A program made the position numbers and the translations under genes. 64,000 nucleotides of DNA. Source: Streptomyces fumanus. GTDB lineage: Bacteria > Actinomycetota > Actinomycetes > Streptomycetales > Streptomycetaceae. Positions 8,271 to 18,507 of this stretch are shown here, in pieces. The notes under the pieces were generated by a model, which was not told the DNA's origin, did no database searches, and worked only from the letters and a program-made list of their open reading frames with translations. Location of the stretch: contig NZ_BNBI01000011.1 in the NCBI RefSeq assembly GCF_014655295.1, positions 1-64,000 of the forward strand. Reading direction: 5' to 3'. The first letter of the stretch is position 1, and every line of letters begins with the position of its first letter.

Positions 8271-9021
8271 TCTTCGTACCGAGCCAGACCAGCGGGTCGT
8301 ACTTGCGGTCCACGGCCCGTTCCTTCAGCGGGATCAGCGCGTTGTCCGTGATCTTGATGCCCTCGGGGCAGACCTCGGTGCAGCACTTGGTGATGTTGCA
8401 GTAGCCGAGGCCGTGTTCGTCCTGGGCGGTGCTCTTGCGGTCCAGGCCGGCCTCGGCCGCCGCGTCCAGCGGGTGCATGTCCAGCTCGGCCACCCGCATC
8501 AGGTAGCGCGGACCGGCGAACGCCGTCTTGTTCTCCTCGTGGTCACGGACCACATGGCAGGTGTCCTGGCACAGGAAGCACTCGATGCACTTGCGGAACT
8601 CCTGCGGCCGGTCCACGTCCTCCTGCATCATCCGGTACTCGCCCGGCCCGAGACCGGGCGGCGGCACGAACGCCGGGACCTCGCGGGCCTTGGTGTAGTT
8701 GAAGCCGACGTCCGTCACCAGATCGCGGACGACGGGGAAGGTCCGCAGCGGGGTGACGGTGACCGTCTCCCCGCGGGTGAAGACCGACATGCGGGTCATG
8801 CACATCAGCCGGGGCCGCCCGTTGATCTCCGCCGAGCAGGAACCGCACTTGCCGGCCTTGCAGTTCCAGCGGACGGCGAGGTCGGGGGCCTGGGTGGCCT
8901 GGATGCGGTGGATGATGTCCAGGACCACCTCGCCCTCGTTCACCTCGACGGTGAAGTCCGTCAGTCCGCCGCCCGCCGCGTCGCCCCGCCACACCTGGAA
9001 GCGGGCCTGGTAGCCGCTCAT
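8251..9021 (-). CDS. sdhB: Succinate dehydrogenase iron-sulfur subunit (Sdh1 type)
   Basis: A 256-residue electron-transfer subunit of succinate:quinone oxidoreductase, on the cytoplasmic face. The plant-type [2Fe-2S] ligands are C54-x4-C59-x2-C62-x11-C74 (CKAGKCGSC...LMC). The C-terminal ferredoxin domain carries CIECFLCQDTC and CNITKCCTEVCPEG for the [4Fe-4S] and [3Fe-4S] clusters. The ATG overlaps the sdhA stop (ATGA), so the subunits are translationally coupled. The N-terminus MSGYQARFQVWRGD fits the actinobacterial Sdh1 family; the long upstream frame is not part of it. Confidence 0.95.
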   Translation of the reverse strand: MSGYQARFQVWRGDAAGGGLTDFTVEVNEGEVVLDIIHRIQATQAPDLAVRWNCKAGKCGSCSAEINGRPRLMCMTRMSVFTRGETVTVTPLRTFPVVRDLVTDVGFNYTKAREVPAFVPPPGLGPGEYRMMQEDVDRPQEFRKCIECFLCQDTCHVVRDHEENKTAFAGPRYLMRVAELDMHPLDAAAEAGLDRKSTAQDEHGLGYCNITKCCTEVCPEGIKITDNALIPLKERAVDRKYDPLVWLGTKIRRRRD

Positions 9022-10964
9022 TCGTACAGCTCCTCCTCGGCGAGGTACTTGACCAGCTCCTCCTTCTCGAACAGGGCGAGCAGATCCGGGCGGATGGGGT
9101 CGGTGGTCTCCCGCTCCAGGGCGATCTGGCCGCGCACCGGGTCGGTCGCCTCCAGCCCGCCGGTGGGGTCGGTCAGCCGGCACAGCAGGTTTATATTGCG
9201 CCACCTGCGGTCCATCGACGGGTGGTCCTCGCGCGTGTGGCCGCCGCGCGACTCGGTGCGCTCCAGCGCCGCCCGGGCCACGCACTCGCTGACCAGCAGC
9301 ATGTTCCGGAGGTCCAGGGCGAGGTGCCAGCCCGGGTTGAACTGGCGGTGGCCCTCCACGCCGGCCCGCCGGGCCCGTACCCGCAGCTCGGCCAGTTTCT
9401 CCAGGGCCTGCTTCATCTCGGCCTCCCGGCGGATGATGCCCACCAGGTCGTTCATGGTCTGCTGGAGTTCCTGGTGCACGGAGTACGGGTTCTCCGGGGG
9501 GCCGCCGGCGGGCCCGGTGGCCCCGGCGCCGGCCTCGGCGGAGAACGGGCGCAGGGCCTCCGCGGCGGCCAGGTCGACCTGTGTGTCGTCCACCCGGGGC
9601 CGGGCCCCGCGCGTCGCGGTGGCGTACTCGGCGGCGTGCCAGCCCGCCCGGCGGCCGAAGACCAGCAGGTCGGAGAGGGAGTTGCCGCCCAGCCGGTTGG
9701 AGCCGTGCATCCCGCCGGCCACCTCACCGGCCGCGTACAGCCCCGGCACCCCGCGCGCGGCGGCGGTGTCGGAGTCGACGGCGATGCCGCCCATCACGTA
9801 GTGGCAGGTGGGGCCGACCTCCATCGCCTCGGCCGTGATGTCCACGTCGGCCAGCTCCTTGAACTGGTGGTACATCGACGGCAGCCGCCGCTTGACCACC
9901 TCCGCGGGCATCCGCGTCGACACGTCCAGGAAGACCCCGCCGTGCGGGGAGCCCCGGCCCTCCTTGACCTCCGTGTTGATGGCGCGGGCCACCTCGTCGC
10001 GGGGGAGCAGCTCGGGGGGCCGCCGGTTGCCGTCCGGGTCGTCGTACCAGCGGTCGGCCTCGGCCTCGGTCTCGGCGTACTTCTCCTTGAAGACGTCCGG
10101 GACGTAGCGGAACATGAACCGCTCGCCGTCGCTGTTGCGCAGCACCCCGCCATCGCCGCGCACCGACTCGGTGACCAGGATGCCCTTCACCGAGGGCGGC
10201 CAGACCATGCCCGTCGGGTGGAACTGCACGAACTCCATGTTCAGCAGGGGCGCCCCGGCCAGCAGCGCCAGCGCGTGGCCGTCGCCGGTGTACTCCCAGG
10301 AGTTCGACGTCACCTTGAAGGACTTGCCGATGCCGCCGGTGGCGAGCACCACCGCGGGCGCCTCCAGCACGAAGAAGCGGCCGGACTCGCGCTCGTAGGC
10401 GAAGACGCCGGAGACCCGGGAGCCGTCCTTGAGCACCCGGGTCACCGTGCACTCCTGGAAGACCTTCAGCCGGGACTCGTAGTCGCCGGTCTCCCGGTGG
10501 TCCTCCTGCTGGAGGGCGACCACCTTCTGCTGGAGGGTGCGGATCAGCTCCAGGCCGGTGCGGTCGCCGACGTGGGCGAGGCGCGGATACTCGTGGCCGC
10601 CGAAGTTGCGCTGGGAGATCCGGCCGTCCTTCGTCCGGTCGAACAGGGCGCCCCAGGTCTCCAGCTCCCACACCCGGTCCGGTGCCTCCCGGGCGTGCAG
10701 CTCGGCCATCCGCCACTGGTTGAGGAACTTGCCGCCGCGCAGGGTGTCGCGGAAGTGCACCTTCCAGTCGTCGCGTTCGTTGGCGTTGCCCATCGCCGCC
10801 GCGATGCCGCCCTCGGCCATCACGGTGTGCGCCTTGCCGAACAGCGACTTGCAGATCACGGCCGTACGGGCGCCCCGCTCGCGCGCCTCGACGGCGGCGC
10901 GCAGGCCCGCGCCGCCCGCCCCCACCACGACGACGTCCCATTCCTGCCGGTCGACCACGGTCAT
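9018..10964 (-). CDS. sdhA: Succinate dehydrogenase/fumarate reductase flavoprotein subunit (Sdh1 type)
   Basis: A 648-residue catalytic subunit oxidising succinate to fumarate. The FAD dinucleotide fold is VVVVGAGGAGLRAAVEA (11-27), and the likely covalent-FAD histidine is H46 in KAHTVMAEGG. Substrate-side motifs MEFVQFHPTG, CHYVMGGI and MHGSNRLGGNSLSDL are present. The ATG at 10964 overlaps the stop of the membrane-subunit gene by one base. A slightly longer linker near residue 480 (Gly/Ala/Pro-rich) is the only irregular segment. With its neighbours it forms the three-subunit enzyme resembling mycobacterial Rv0247c-Rv0249c. Confidence 0.96.
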   Translation of the reverse strand: MTVVDRQEWDVVVVGAGGAGLRAAVEARERGARTAVICKSLFGKAHTVMAEGGIAAAMGNANERDDWKVHFRDTLRGGKFLNQWRMAELHAREAPDRVWELETWGALFDRTKDGRISQRNFGGHEYPRLAHVGDRTGLELIRTLQQKVVALQQEDHRETGDYESRLKVFQECTVTRVLKDGSRVSGVFAYERESGRFFVLEAPAVVLATGGIGKSFKVTSNSWEYTGDGHALALLAGAPLLNMEFVQFHPTGMVWPPSVKGILVTESVRGDGGVLRNSDGERFMFRYVPDVFKEKYAETEAEADRWYDDPDGNRRPPELLPRDEVARAINTEVKEGRGSPHGGVFLDVSTRMPAEVVKRRLPSMYHQFKELADVDITAEAMEVGPTCHYVMGGIAVDSDTAAARGVPGLYAAGEVAGGMHGSNRLGGNSLSDLLVFGRRAGWHAAEYATATRGARPRVDDTQVDLAAAEALRPFSAEAGAGATGPAGGPPENPYSVHQELQQTMNDLVGIIRREAEMKQALEKLAELRVRARRAGVEGHRQFNPGWHLALDLRNMLLVSECVARAALERTESRGGHTREDHPSMDRRWRNINLLCRLTDPTGGLEATDPVRGQIALERETTDPIRPDLLALFEKEELVKYLAEEELYE

Positions 10965-11800
10965 CAGAACAACCTCGGATCGTCGAAGGCACCGGACGCG
11001 ACCAGGTACACGTACAGGTCGGCGAGGGCCACGCTGATCAGCGACGCCCAGGCGAGCTGCATGTGCCGGGCGTTGAGGCGGCCCACCCACCGCCAGGCGC
11101 GGTAGCGCACGGGGTGCCGGGAGAAGTGCTTGAGCTTGCCGCCGACGATGTGCCGGCAGGAGTGGCAGGACAGGGTGTACGCCCAGATCAGCACGATGTT
11201 GGCCGAAAACACCAGGGTGCCCAGGCCCATGTGGCCCCACGCGTAGTGCTCGTCGCGGAAGGCGAGCACGGTGTCGTAGGTCAGGACCAGGGCGACCAGC
11301 AGGGCCGCGTAGAAGAAGTACCGGTGGACGTTCTGCAGGATCAGCGGGAAGCGGGTCTCGCCGGTGTACGTGCGGTGCGGCTCGGCGACCGCGCAGGCCG
11401 GCGGGGAGGCCCAGAAGCCCCGGTAGTACGCCTTGCGGTAGTAGTAGCAGGTCAGGCGGAAGCCGAGCGGGAAGATCAGGATGATGATCGCCGGCGAGAT
11501 GCCCCACCAGGGGCCGAAGATCTCCCAGTTGGGGCCCGAGCGCATCGGCGCGCAGCGCTCGGCCAGGCACGGGGAGTAGAACGGCGAGACGTACGGGGCC
11601 GCGTAGTAGTCCGCGTCGGCGAAGGCGCGCCAGGTCGAGTAGACGACGAACGCGAGCAGGCCGGCGGCCGTGCCCGCGGGCGCCAGCCACCAGCGGTCGG
11701 TGCGCAGGTGCGGGGCGGCGATGGCGGCGCGCCGCGGGGAGCGGACGCCACCGCCCCGGGGATGGGGTTCGGTGTCTGGGGGTTCCGTGCCAGTGGCCAC
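10964..11800 (-). CDS. Succinate dehydrogenase membrane anchor subunit (Sdh1 type)
   Basis: A 278-residue integral membrane protein that anchors SdhAB and should carry the quinone site and haem. About five hydrophobic segments are visible (starts near residues 39, 100, 150, 190 and 250). Conserved-looking histidines occur in NVHRYFFYAALL, WGHMGLG, CHSCRHIVGGK and NARHMQLAW and are candidate haem ligands. Length and order match the single-subunit anchor of the mycobacterial Sdh1 operon rather than the SdhC+SdhD pair. The GTG start (11800) is preceded by CCGGAG. Coupled to sdhA by a one-base overlap. Confidence 0.85.
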   Translation of the reverse strand: MATGTEPPDTEPHPRGGGVRSPRRAAIAAPHLRTDRWWLAPAGTAAGLLAFVVYSTWRAFADADYYAAPYVSPFYSPCLAERCAPMRSGPNWEIFGPWWGISPAIIILIFPLGFRLTCYYYRKAYYRGFWASPPACAVAEPHRTYTGETRFPLILQNVHRYFFYAALLVALVLTYDTVLAFRDEHYAWGHMGLGTLVFSANIVLIWAYTLSCHSCRHIVGGKLKHFSRHPVRYRAWRWVGRLNARHMQLAWASLISVALADLYVYLVASGAFDDPRLF

Positions 11801-11821
11801 TGGTCGACTCCGGTCGGGGTG

Positions 11822-12112
11822 TCAGGGGGCGCGGCGGTCGCGGGCGCCGAGACCCTCGTCGTCCAGGTCCGTCCACAGGGAGAGGTCGTAGGGGGCGTCG
11901 GAGATGGTGACGAGGTCCGGCCGGCGCGGGATGTCCTGGGCGGCGGCGGCCTCGCGCAGCAGCGCCACGCTCTCCCGCAGGTGACCGGCGTCGTGCCGGA
12001 CCCGTCGCACCTCCAGGCCGCCGGCGCCGATCTGCTGCTCCAGCCGGCTCATCGACCTCGACAGATCGTCGAGGCAGCGCTGCATCGTCGTCAGTTCGTC
12101 GTGCACGGACAT
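11822..12112 (-). CDS. Small coiled-coil protein heading the sdh operon
   Basis: A 96-residue soluble protein, strongly helical and charged (ELTTMQRCLDDLSRSMSRLEQQI, then VALLREAAAAQD), with heptad-like spacing. It ends 21 bases before the membrane-subunit gene on the same strand, so it is almost certainly co-transcribed. Function is unknown. By position it resembles the short gene Rv0250c before mycobacterial Sdh1; sequence relationship was not tested. The ATG at 12112 is chosen because GAGG lies eight bases upstream; GTG 12139 is the alternative and lacks a ribosome site. Confidence 0.7.
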   Translation of the reverse strand: MSVHDELTTMQRCLDDLSRSMSRLEQQIGAGGLEVRRVRHDAGHLRESVALLREAAAAQDIPRRPDLVTISDAPYDLSLWTDLDDEGLGARDRRAP

Positions 12113-12179
12113 GGGGGTGTCCTCACTTCCGTCGGACACGGCCGCGGAGGCCGGCCTGGGGCGGCGACGTTCATGCGCC

Positions 12180-12199
12180 TGTGAGTGTCGCGCGTCACA
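12180..12199. promoter_or_regulatory. Crp-like binding site upstream of the sdh operon
   Basis: TGTGA and TCACA flank ten bases; within it GTG-N6-GTCAC (12185-12198) fits the GTGN6GNCAC motif described for Streptomyces Crp. It lies 68 bases upstream of the first sdh-operon start and about 225 bases before the divergent lipoprotein gene. The rest of the 12113-12422 gap is described under the promoter at 12331. Confidence 0.5.
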
Positions 12200-12330
12200 C
12201 CTGCCACTGGGAAGAGGACGTGCGGTGATTGGCCGGGGCGTGCGGGCGCACTGGCCGGTGCGCTGCGCCGGACGGGTGGCCTTGCGGTCCGTGGCCGTCG
12301 TGTCGCCCTGGGTTGCCGAATCCTTTCGCC

Positions 12331-12359
12331 TTCAGTGGCCGCATACATCTGGATACAAA
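12331..12359 (+). promoter_or_regulatory. Likely promoter of the LpqW-like gene
   Basis: TTCAGT (12331-12336) and TACAAA (12354-12359) are 17 bases apart in an unusually AT-rich stretch (12340-12385) of this GC-rich window, about 60 bases before the start codon. Imperfect direct copies ATACATCTGG/ATACAAATGA overlap the -10. Confidence 0.5.
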
Positions 12360-12422
12360 TGATCAACTTCATATACCGCCATAAGGGAACAGAACGCCCG
12401 CGGCTTTCCGGAGGTAGCAGAG

Positions 12423-14702
12423 ATGTCCCACGTCGGCGGCGGACCCCGCGCGGTCACGCGCTCGGTCGCCTTCCTCACCGCGGGCGTGCTCGCGGTCCCC
12501 GCCCTCACCGGGTGCAGCTCCGACGACCCGGCGGGCAGGCCGCTGGCCGGGCCGGACATCGCCGGCGCGGCCCGCGCCCGGATCGCCGACGGCGGCACTC
12601 TGCGCTGGGCGGTGGACACCGTGCCGGAGACGCTCAACGCCTTCCAGGCGGACGCCGACGCCACCACCGCCCGGGTCGCCCAGGCCGTGCTGCCCGCGCT
12701 GTTCCGCACCGACGCGGCCGGGCGGCCGGTGCGCGACGCCGACTACCTGGAGTCGGCCGAGGTGGTCGGCACCGAGCCCAAGCAGGTCGTCCTCTACAAG
12801 CTCAACCAGCAGGCGGTCTGGAGCACCGGCCGGGAGATCGGCGCCGCCGACTTCGCCGCCCAGTGGCGCGCCCTGTCCGGCCGGGACTCGGCCTACTGGA
12901 CCGCGCGCAACGCCGGGTACGACCGCATCGAGAAGATCGAGCGCGGCGACAACGACCTGGAGGTCAAGGTCACCTTCAGCCGCCCCTACGCCGACTGGCG
13001 CTCCCTGTTCACCCCGCTGTACCCGAAGGACGTCATGGGCACCCCGGACGCCTTCAACGACCGCGCCCGGCGCACCCTGAAGGTCACCGCCGGGCCGTTC
13101 GCCGTCCGCGAGGTCGACCGCGACGAGGACCGGGTCGTGCTCACCCGCAACCCCCGCTGGTGGGGCGAGCCGGCCAAGCTCTCCTCGATCGAGCTGCGGG
13201 CGGTGCCGCGCGGCAAGCGGATCGCCGCGCTCACCGCGGGCACCCTCGACCTGGCCGAGGTCGACCCGGACACCGCCCGCGAGGTCGGCCGGGCCGGCCC
13301 GCCGCCGCACGCCGCCGACGGCACCAACCCCCTCGCCGGGCCCGGCAGCGCGCCCCTGTCCGGCCCCGGCAGCGCCCCGCTGCCCGGCCCCGCCGGGCGG
13401 ACCGCCGCCGAGGCCCTGCGCTCCTGGGCGGTCCTGCACGGCTCCGACGAGGAGGCCGCGTACGAGGAGACGCTAGCCCGCGCCGAGCGGCGCGCGGCGT
13501 GGGCCCGCACGGAGCGCCGGCGGGCCGCCCTGCGCGGCTTCGAGGTCCGCAAGTCGCTGGAGCCCGCCTACACCCAGCTCGCCCTCAACGGCGCCGGCGG
13601 GCCGCTCGCCGACGAACGGGTCCGCCGGGCCGTCGCCCGCGCGGTGGACCGCGAGAAGCTCGCCGAGGCGGTCCTCGGCCCGCTCGGCCTGCCCACCGAG
13701 CCGCTGGGCAGCCACCTCGCGCTCGCCGGGCAGCCGGTCTACGCCGACGGCAGCGGCGCGCTCGGCGAACCGGACGTCAAGGAGGCCCGCGCCCTGCTCG
13801 CCGACGCGGGCTGGGTCCCGGGCGGCCCGGTGCGCGAGTCGAAGCGGACCGAGAAGGCGGCCGGCGCCGAACGCGCCGACGAGGACTCCCCGGGCGGCGA
13901 CGACGGGACGTACATCGTGGGGGAGGAGGACGACGACAAGAACGACAGCGGAGACAGCGGCAAGGGCGACGGGGGAGCCGACCCGCACGACCGCAAGAGC
14001 GCCGAGAAGCGCGAGGGCGAGCGGCAGAGCGGGGAGCGGGCCGGCGCGCAGGGCGGCGGCGCCCCCGGCGCCTACGCCCCCCAGGGCACCGCCGCTCCCG
14101 GCGGTCCCGCCGCCGCCCCGCTGGCCAAGGACGGCAAGCCCCTCACCCTGCGCTTCGTGCTGCCCTCCGGCCCCGGCTCCGGCACGCTGCGCACGGTCGC
14201 CGAGCGGATCGACGCCATGCTGGCCCGCATCGGCATCCGTACCGAGATCAGCAAGGTGTCCGACGAGAGCTACTTCAAGGACCACATCGCCTCCGGCGCC
14301 TACGACCTCGCCCTGTACTCCTGGCCCGCCTCGCCGTTCCCCGCCACCGACGCCCGGCCCATCTACGCCAAGCCCGTCCCGGCCGCCGACGGCTCGCTCA
14401 ACGTCGAGCAGAACTACACCCGGGTCGGCACCGACCAGGTCGACCAGTTGTTCGAGCAGGCGGCCGGGACGCTGGACGAGAAGGAGGCCCGCACCCTGCT
14501 GCGCAAGGCCGATTCCCGGATCTGGGCGGCGGCCGGCTCCCTCCCCCTCTACCAGCGCCCGCAGCTCACCGTCGCCCGCGACGGCCTGGCCAACGCGGGC
14601 GCCTTCGGCTTCGCCGCACCGGTCTACGAGGACATGGGCTTCCTGAAGAAAGGGGCCCAGGGGCCGGGGCCCCGGCGGGGCTCCGGGAGCCCGGCCGCCT
14701 AG
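12423..14702 (+). CDS. LpqW-like family 5 solute-binding lipoprotein
   Basis: A 759-residue exported lipoprotein with signal peptide and lipobox LTGC (Cys31). The fold is that of oligopeptide/nickel-binding proteins (SBP_bac_5): GGTLRWAVDTVPETLNAFQ at the start and PQLTVARDGLANAG at the end. No permease or ATPase follows; the next gene is typA. That pairing matches mycobacterial lpqW, which steers phosphatidylinositol mannoside/lipomannan synthesis instead of transporting peptides, so the same kind of role is inferred. Two irregular inserts stand out: a Gly/Pro segment near residues 295-325 and an acidic-basic low-complexity stretch at about 473-570 (DDDKNDSGDSGKGDGG and AGAQGGGAPGAYAPQG). 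GGAGG precedes the ATG. Confidence 0.8.
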   Translation: MSHVGGGPRAVTRSVAFLTAGVLAVPALTGCSSDDPAGRPLAGPDIAGAARARIADGGTLRWAVDTVPETLNAFQADADATTARVAQAVLPALFRTDAAGRPVRDADYLESAEVVGTEPKQVVLYKLNQQAVWSTGREIGAADFAAQWRALSGRDSAYWTARNAGYDRIEKIERGDNDLEVKVTFSRPYADWRSLFTPLYPKDVMGTPDAFNDRARRTLKVTAGPFAVREVDRDEDRVVLTRNPRWWGEPAKLSSIELRAVPRGKRIAALTAGTLDLAEVDPDTAREVGRAGPPPHAADGTNPLAGPGSAPLSGPGSAPLPGPAGRTAAEALRSWAVLHGSDEEAAYEETLARAERRAAWARTERRRAALRGFEVRKSLEPAYTQLALNGAGGPLADERVRRAVARAVDREKLAEAVLGPLGLPTEPLGSHLALAGQPVYADGSGALGEPDVKEARALLADAGWVPGGPVRESKRTEKAAGAERADEDSPGGDDGTYIVGEEDDDKNDSGDSGKGDGGADPHDRKSAEKREGERQSGERAGAQGGGAPGAYAPQGTAAPGGPAAAPLAKDGKPLTLRFVLPSGPGSGTLRTVAERIDAMLARIGIRTEISKVSDESYFKDHIASGAYDLALYSWPASPFPATDARPIYAKPVPAADGSLNVEQNYTRVGTDQVDQLFEQAAGTLDEKEARTLLRKADSRIWAAAGSLPLYQRPQLTVARDGLANAGAFGFAAPVYEDMGFLKKGAQGPGPRRGSGSPAA

Positions 14703-14732
14703 GGGTGCGGGGGCCCACTGCTCCCGGCCCCG

Positions 14733-14738
14733 TACCAT
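14733..14738 (+). promoter_or_regulatory. Possible typA -10 element
   Basis: TACCAT lies 88 bases before the typA start, downstream of the LpqW-like gene. No convincing -35 was seen. Confidence 0.3.
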
Positions 14739-14825
14739 GGAGGGGAAAAGGCCGAGGCGTCAGCAGCCCGGCGAGGCCAGCGCAGCGACCTGGCCGTCCT
14801 CACCACTCCGGGAGTACGCCGCACC

Positions 14826-16742
<1,917 letters not shown>

Positions 16743-16756
16743 CCCGCACCGCCCCG

Positions 16757-16800
16757 AGAAGCCCGGGTGCCCCCGCCGTGGGGGCACCCGGGCTTTTCGC
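16757..16800 (+). terminator. Strong intrinsic terminator after typA
   Basis: AAGCCCGGGTGCCCCC (16759-16774) and GGGGGCACCCGGGCTT (16780-16795) form a perfect 16-bp stem with a 5-base loop, ending in TTTT. It begins about 15 bases past the typA stop. Confidence 0.9.
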
Positions 16801-17424
16801 AACCCCTTTTCCCAACTCCCTTGCGGCCACGGGCGTCCGGCATCCGGAGATCACCGCCCGATAGCCATGTAACACGTCCGTTTCGCGGCCTTCTCGTCAC
16901 GAACAGTTTGTCCAGATTTTAGAAGATCCAGCCGTGAGCTGTGACTGAATTGAGATTTAAAGACGGTGGTCGCTTCTTCTGCTCATGGCAGATAGTTAGC
17001 CGCGTAGCGCTCGGGTCAATGGGTCTCGCGCTGTGGGGACAGCGCCGGCTCACGAGCACCAGGGGGTGTCCGGTCTTCCGTCAGGGGTGTCGGAAGCGGG
17101 ACGTGTACCCCCTCCCGTCGGTGAACACGTGAAGTCACGAGGAGGAGCCCCATGCGCGGTGCCATGCACGCCCGGTGGGTCACACGGTCCCAGTCGCACA
17201 CGCGGTCGCGTTCCGCCCTCGCCGTCCGTACGGCCTGTCCCGGCGGCCGTCCCTGAGGTCTCGTCCGGCCGTGGCCGCGCGTTGTTCGGACTACGCGCGT
17301 CCGGCTGCGGGTTTCCCGTCACACCTCGGGGCGCCCTGACGCTTTCTCACGATCCGTTCCGCGACCGCGCCGTGCCGCGCGGGCCGCCGGTTCGGCACAC
17401 CCACACCTGTGAAATGGGCGAACT
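16801..17424. promoter_or_regulatory. Long upstream region of the first peptide-transporter operon
   Basis: This 620-bp gap is AT-richer than its surroundings at 16900-16990, which is the likely promoter area, though no clean -35/-10 pair could be fixed. Elements seen: GGGGTGTC direct repeats at 17063-17070 and 17084-17091; a CTTCCG/CGGAAG hairpin (17075-17096); a CGTGA-AG-TCACG palindrome at 17128-17139; and a 34-codon frame at 17152. Longer frames here have poor codon use. Confidence 0.4.
17152..17256 (+). CDS. Possible 34-residue leader ORF or lipoprotein-signal remnant
   Basis: ATG 17152 has an excellent ribosome site, GAGGAGGAG, and opens a 34-codon frame (MRGAMHARWVTRSQ...ACPGGRP). Its start region resembles that of the binding-protein gene at 30281 (GAGGAGGCACCCC then MRGATHAGWAAG...TACGGG), in both the ribosome site and the first codons. 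It could be an upstream leader peptide for the operon at 17425 or the decayed start of a lost lipoprotein gene. No hydrophobic core survives. Translation is unproven. Confidence 0.3.
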   Translation: MRGAMHARWVTRSQSHTRSRSALAVRTACPGGRP

Positions 17425-18468
17425 GTGACAAGTCCTATCGACATCGAGGGCGGCGGGACGTCGGCCGTCGTCGACGGTGCACCGGAGCCGGAGACGAAGG
17501 GCGAGGGCAAGAAGCTGGAGGGCCGCTCTCCGGGGCAGTTGATGTGGCTGCGCTTCAAGCGCGACCGGACCGGTGTCATCTGCGCCTGGGTGGTCCTCGC
17601 CTACTTCGTGATCGCCGCGCTGGCCCCGGTGATCTCCGCGCTCTACGGCAAGGACCCGTACACCCTGTACGGGCAGGACCCCGAGTACGTCAACGACAAC
17701 CCGGTCCTGGACGACTTCGGGCTGCCGCTGGGCTACTTCGGCGGGGTCTCGGGGGAGCACTGGTTCGGCGTCGAACCGCAGTTCGGCCGGGACGTGTTCA
17801 CCATGCTGCTCTACGGCATGCGCACCTCGCTCTACATGGCGCTGGGCGTGAGCACCCTGCTGATGGTGACCGGCATCGTCATCGGGCTGGTCGGCGGCTA
17901 CTTCGGCGGCCGTACCGACTTCTTCCTCGGCCGGATCACCGACTTCTTCCTCTCCTTCCCGCAGCAGTTGTTCTTCATCGCCTTCATGCCGGTGGTCACC
18001 GCGTTCTTCGTCGATCCCCGGGACGAGACGCCGACCTACTTCCGGGCGCTGGCGATCCTCATCGTGCTGTGGCTGCTGGGCTGGATGGCCATGGCCCGGC
18101 TGGTGCGGTCCACCGTGCTGTCGCTGCGGGAGCGGGAGTTCGTCGAGGCGGCCAAGGTCGCCGGCGCCTCGCCCTGGCGGATCGTCCGCAAGGAGATCCT
18201 GCCGAACGTGGTCTCACCGATCCTGGTGCAGTTCACGTACCAGCTTCCCAACACCATCCTCACCATCGCGTTCCTCTCCTTCGCCGGCGTCGGCTTCGTC
18301 GAGCCGACCCCCGACTGGGGACGCATGTTCGCCACCGGAGCCAAGGTCGCCGAGCAGGACCCGGCCTTCATGTTCTTCCCGGGTGTCGCCCTGGTGGTGT
18401 TCGTCCTGTGCTTCAACCTCCTCGGAGACGCCGTACGGGACGCGCTCGACCCCAAGTCAGGCCGGTAA
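17425..18468 (+). CDS. Oligopeptide ABC transporter permease, DppC type (BldKA-like)
   Basis: A 347-residue inner-membrane permease with about six helices. The N-terminal segment LMWLRFKRDRTGVICAWVVL is the OppC_N anchor. The ATPase-coupling EAA loop is EFVEAAKVAGASPWRIVRKE (about residues 235-255). It ends in LGDAVRDALDPKSGR, as DppC proteins do. It is the first gene of a five-gene operon whose order (permease, binding protein, permease, two ATPases) equals that of bldK, the S. coelicolor oligopeptide importer needed for aerial growth. The start is GTG 17425 with only a weak ribosome site. Confidence 0.9.
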   Translation: MTSPIDIEGGGTSAVVDGAPEPETKGEGKKLEGRSPGQLMWLRFKRDRTGVICAWVVLAYFVIAALAPVISALYGKDPYTLYGQDPEYVNDNPVLDDFGLPLGYFGGVSGEHWFGVEPQFGRDVFTMLLYGMRTSLYMALGVSTLLMVTGIVIGLVGGYFGGRTDFFLGRITDFFLSFPQQLFFIAFMPVVTAFFVDPRDETPTYFRALAILIVLWLLGWMAMARLVRSTVLSLREREFVEAAKVAGASPWRIVRKEILPNVVSPILVQFTYQLPNTILTIAFLSFAGVGFVEPTPDWGRMFATGAKVAEQDPAFMFFPGVALVVFVLCFNLLGDAVRDALDPKSGR

Positions 18469-18507
18469 GACGTCCTCAACTATCCCGACAGGCAGGTGCA
18501 TCACCAC

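Noticed and set aside
9022..9285. N-terminal extension of sdhB
   Set aside because: The extension overlaps sdhA out of frame and lacks homology; the family start MSGYQARF overlaps the sdhA stop.
16981..17000. TGGCAGATAG as a possible AdpA site before the first transporter operon
   Set aside because: Two core positions differ from the AdpA consensus.
17033..17428. 131-codon plus-strand frame upstream of the first transporter operon
   Set aside because: Codon third positions do not show the usual G/C bias and no family resemblance was seen.
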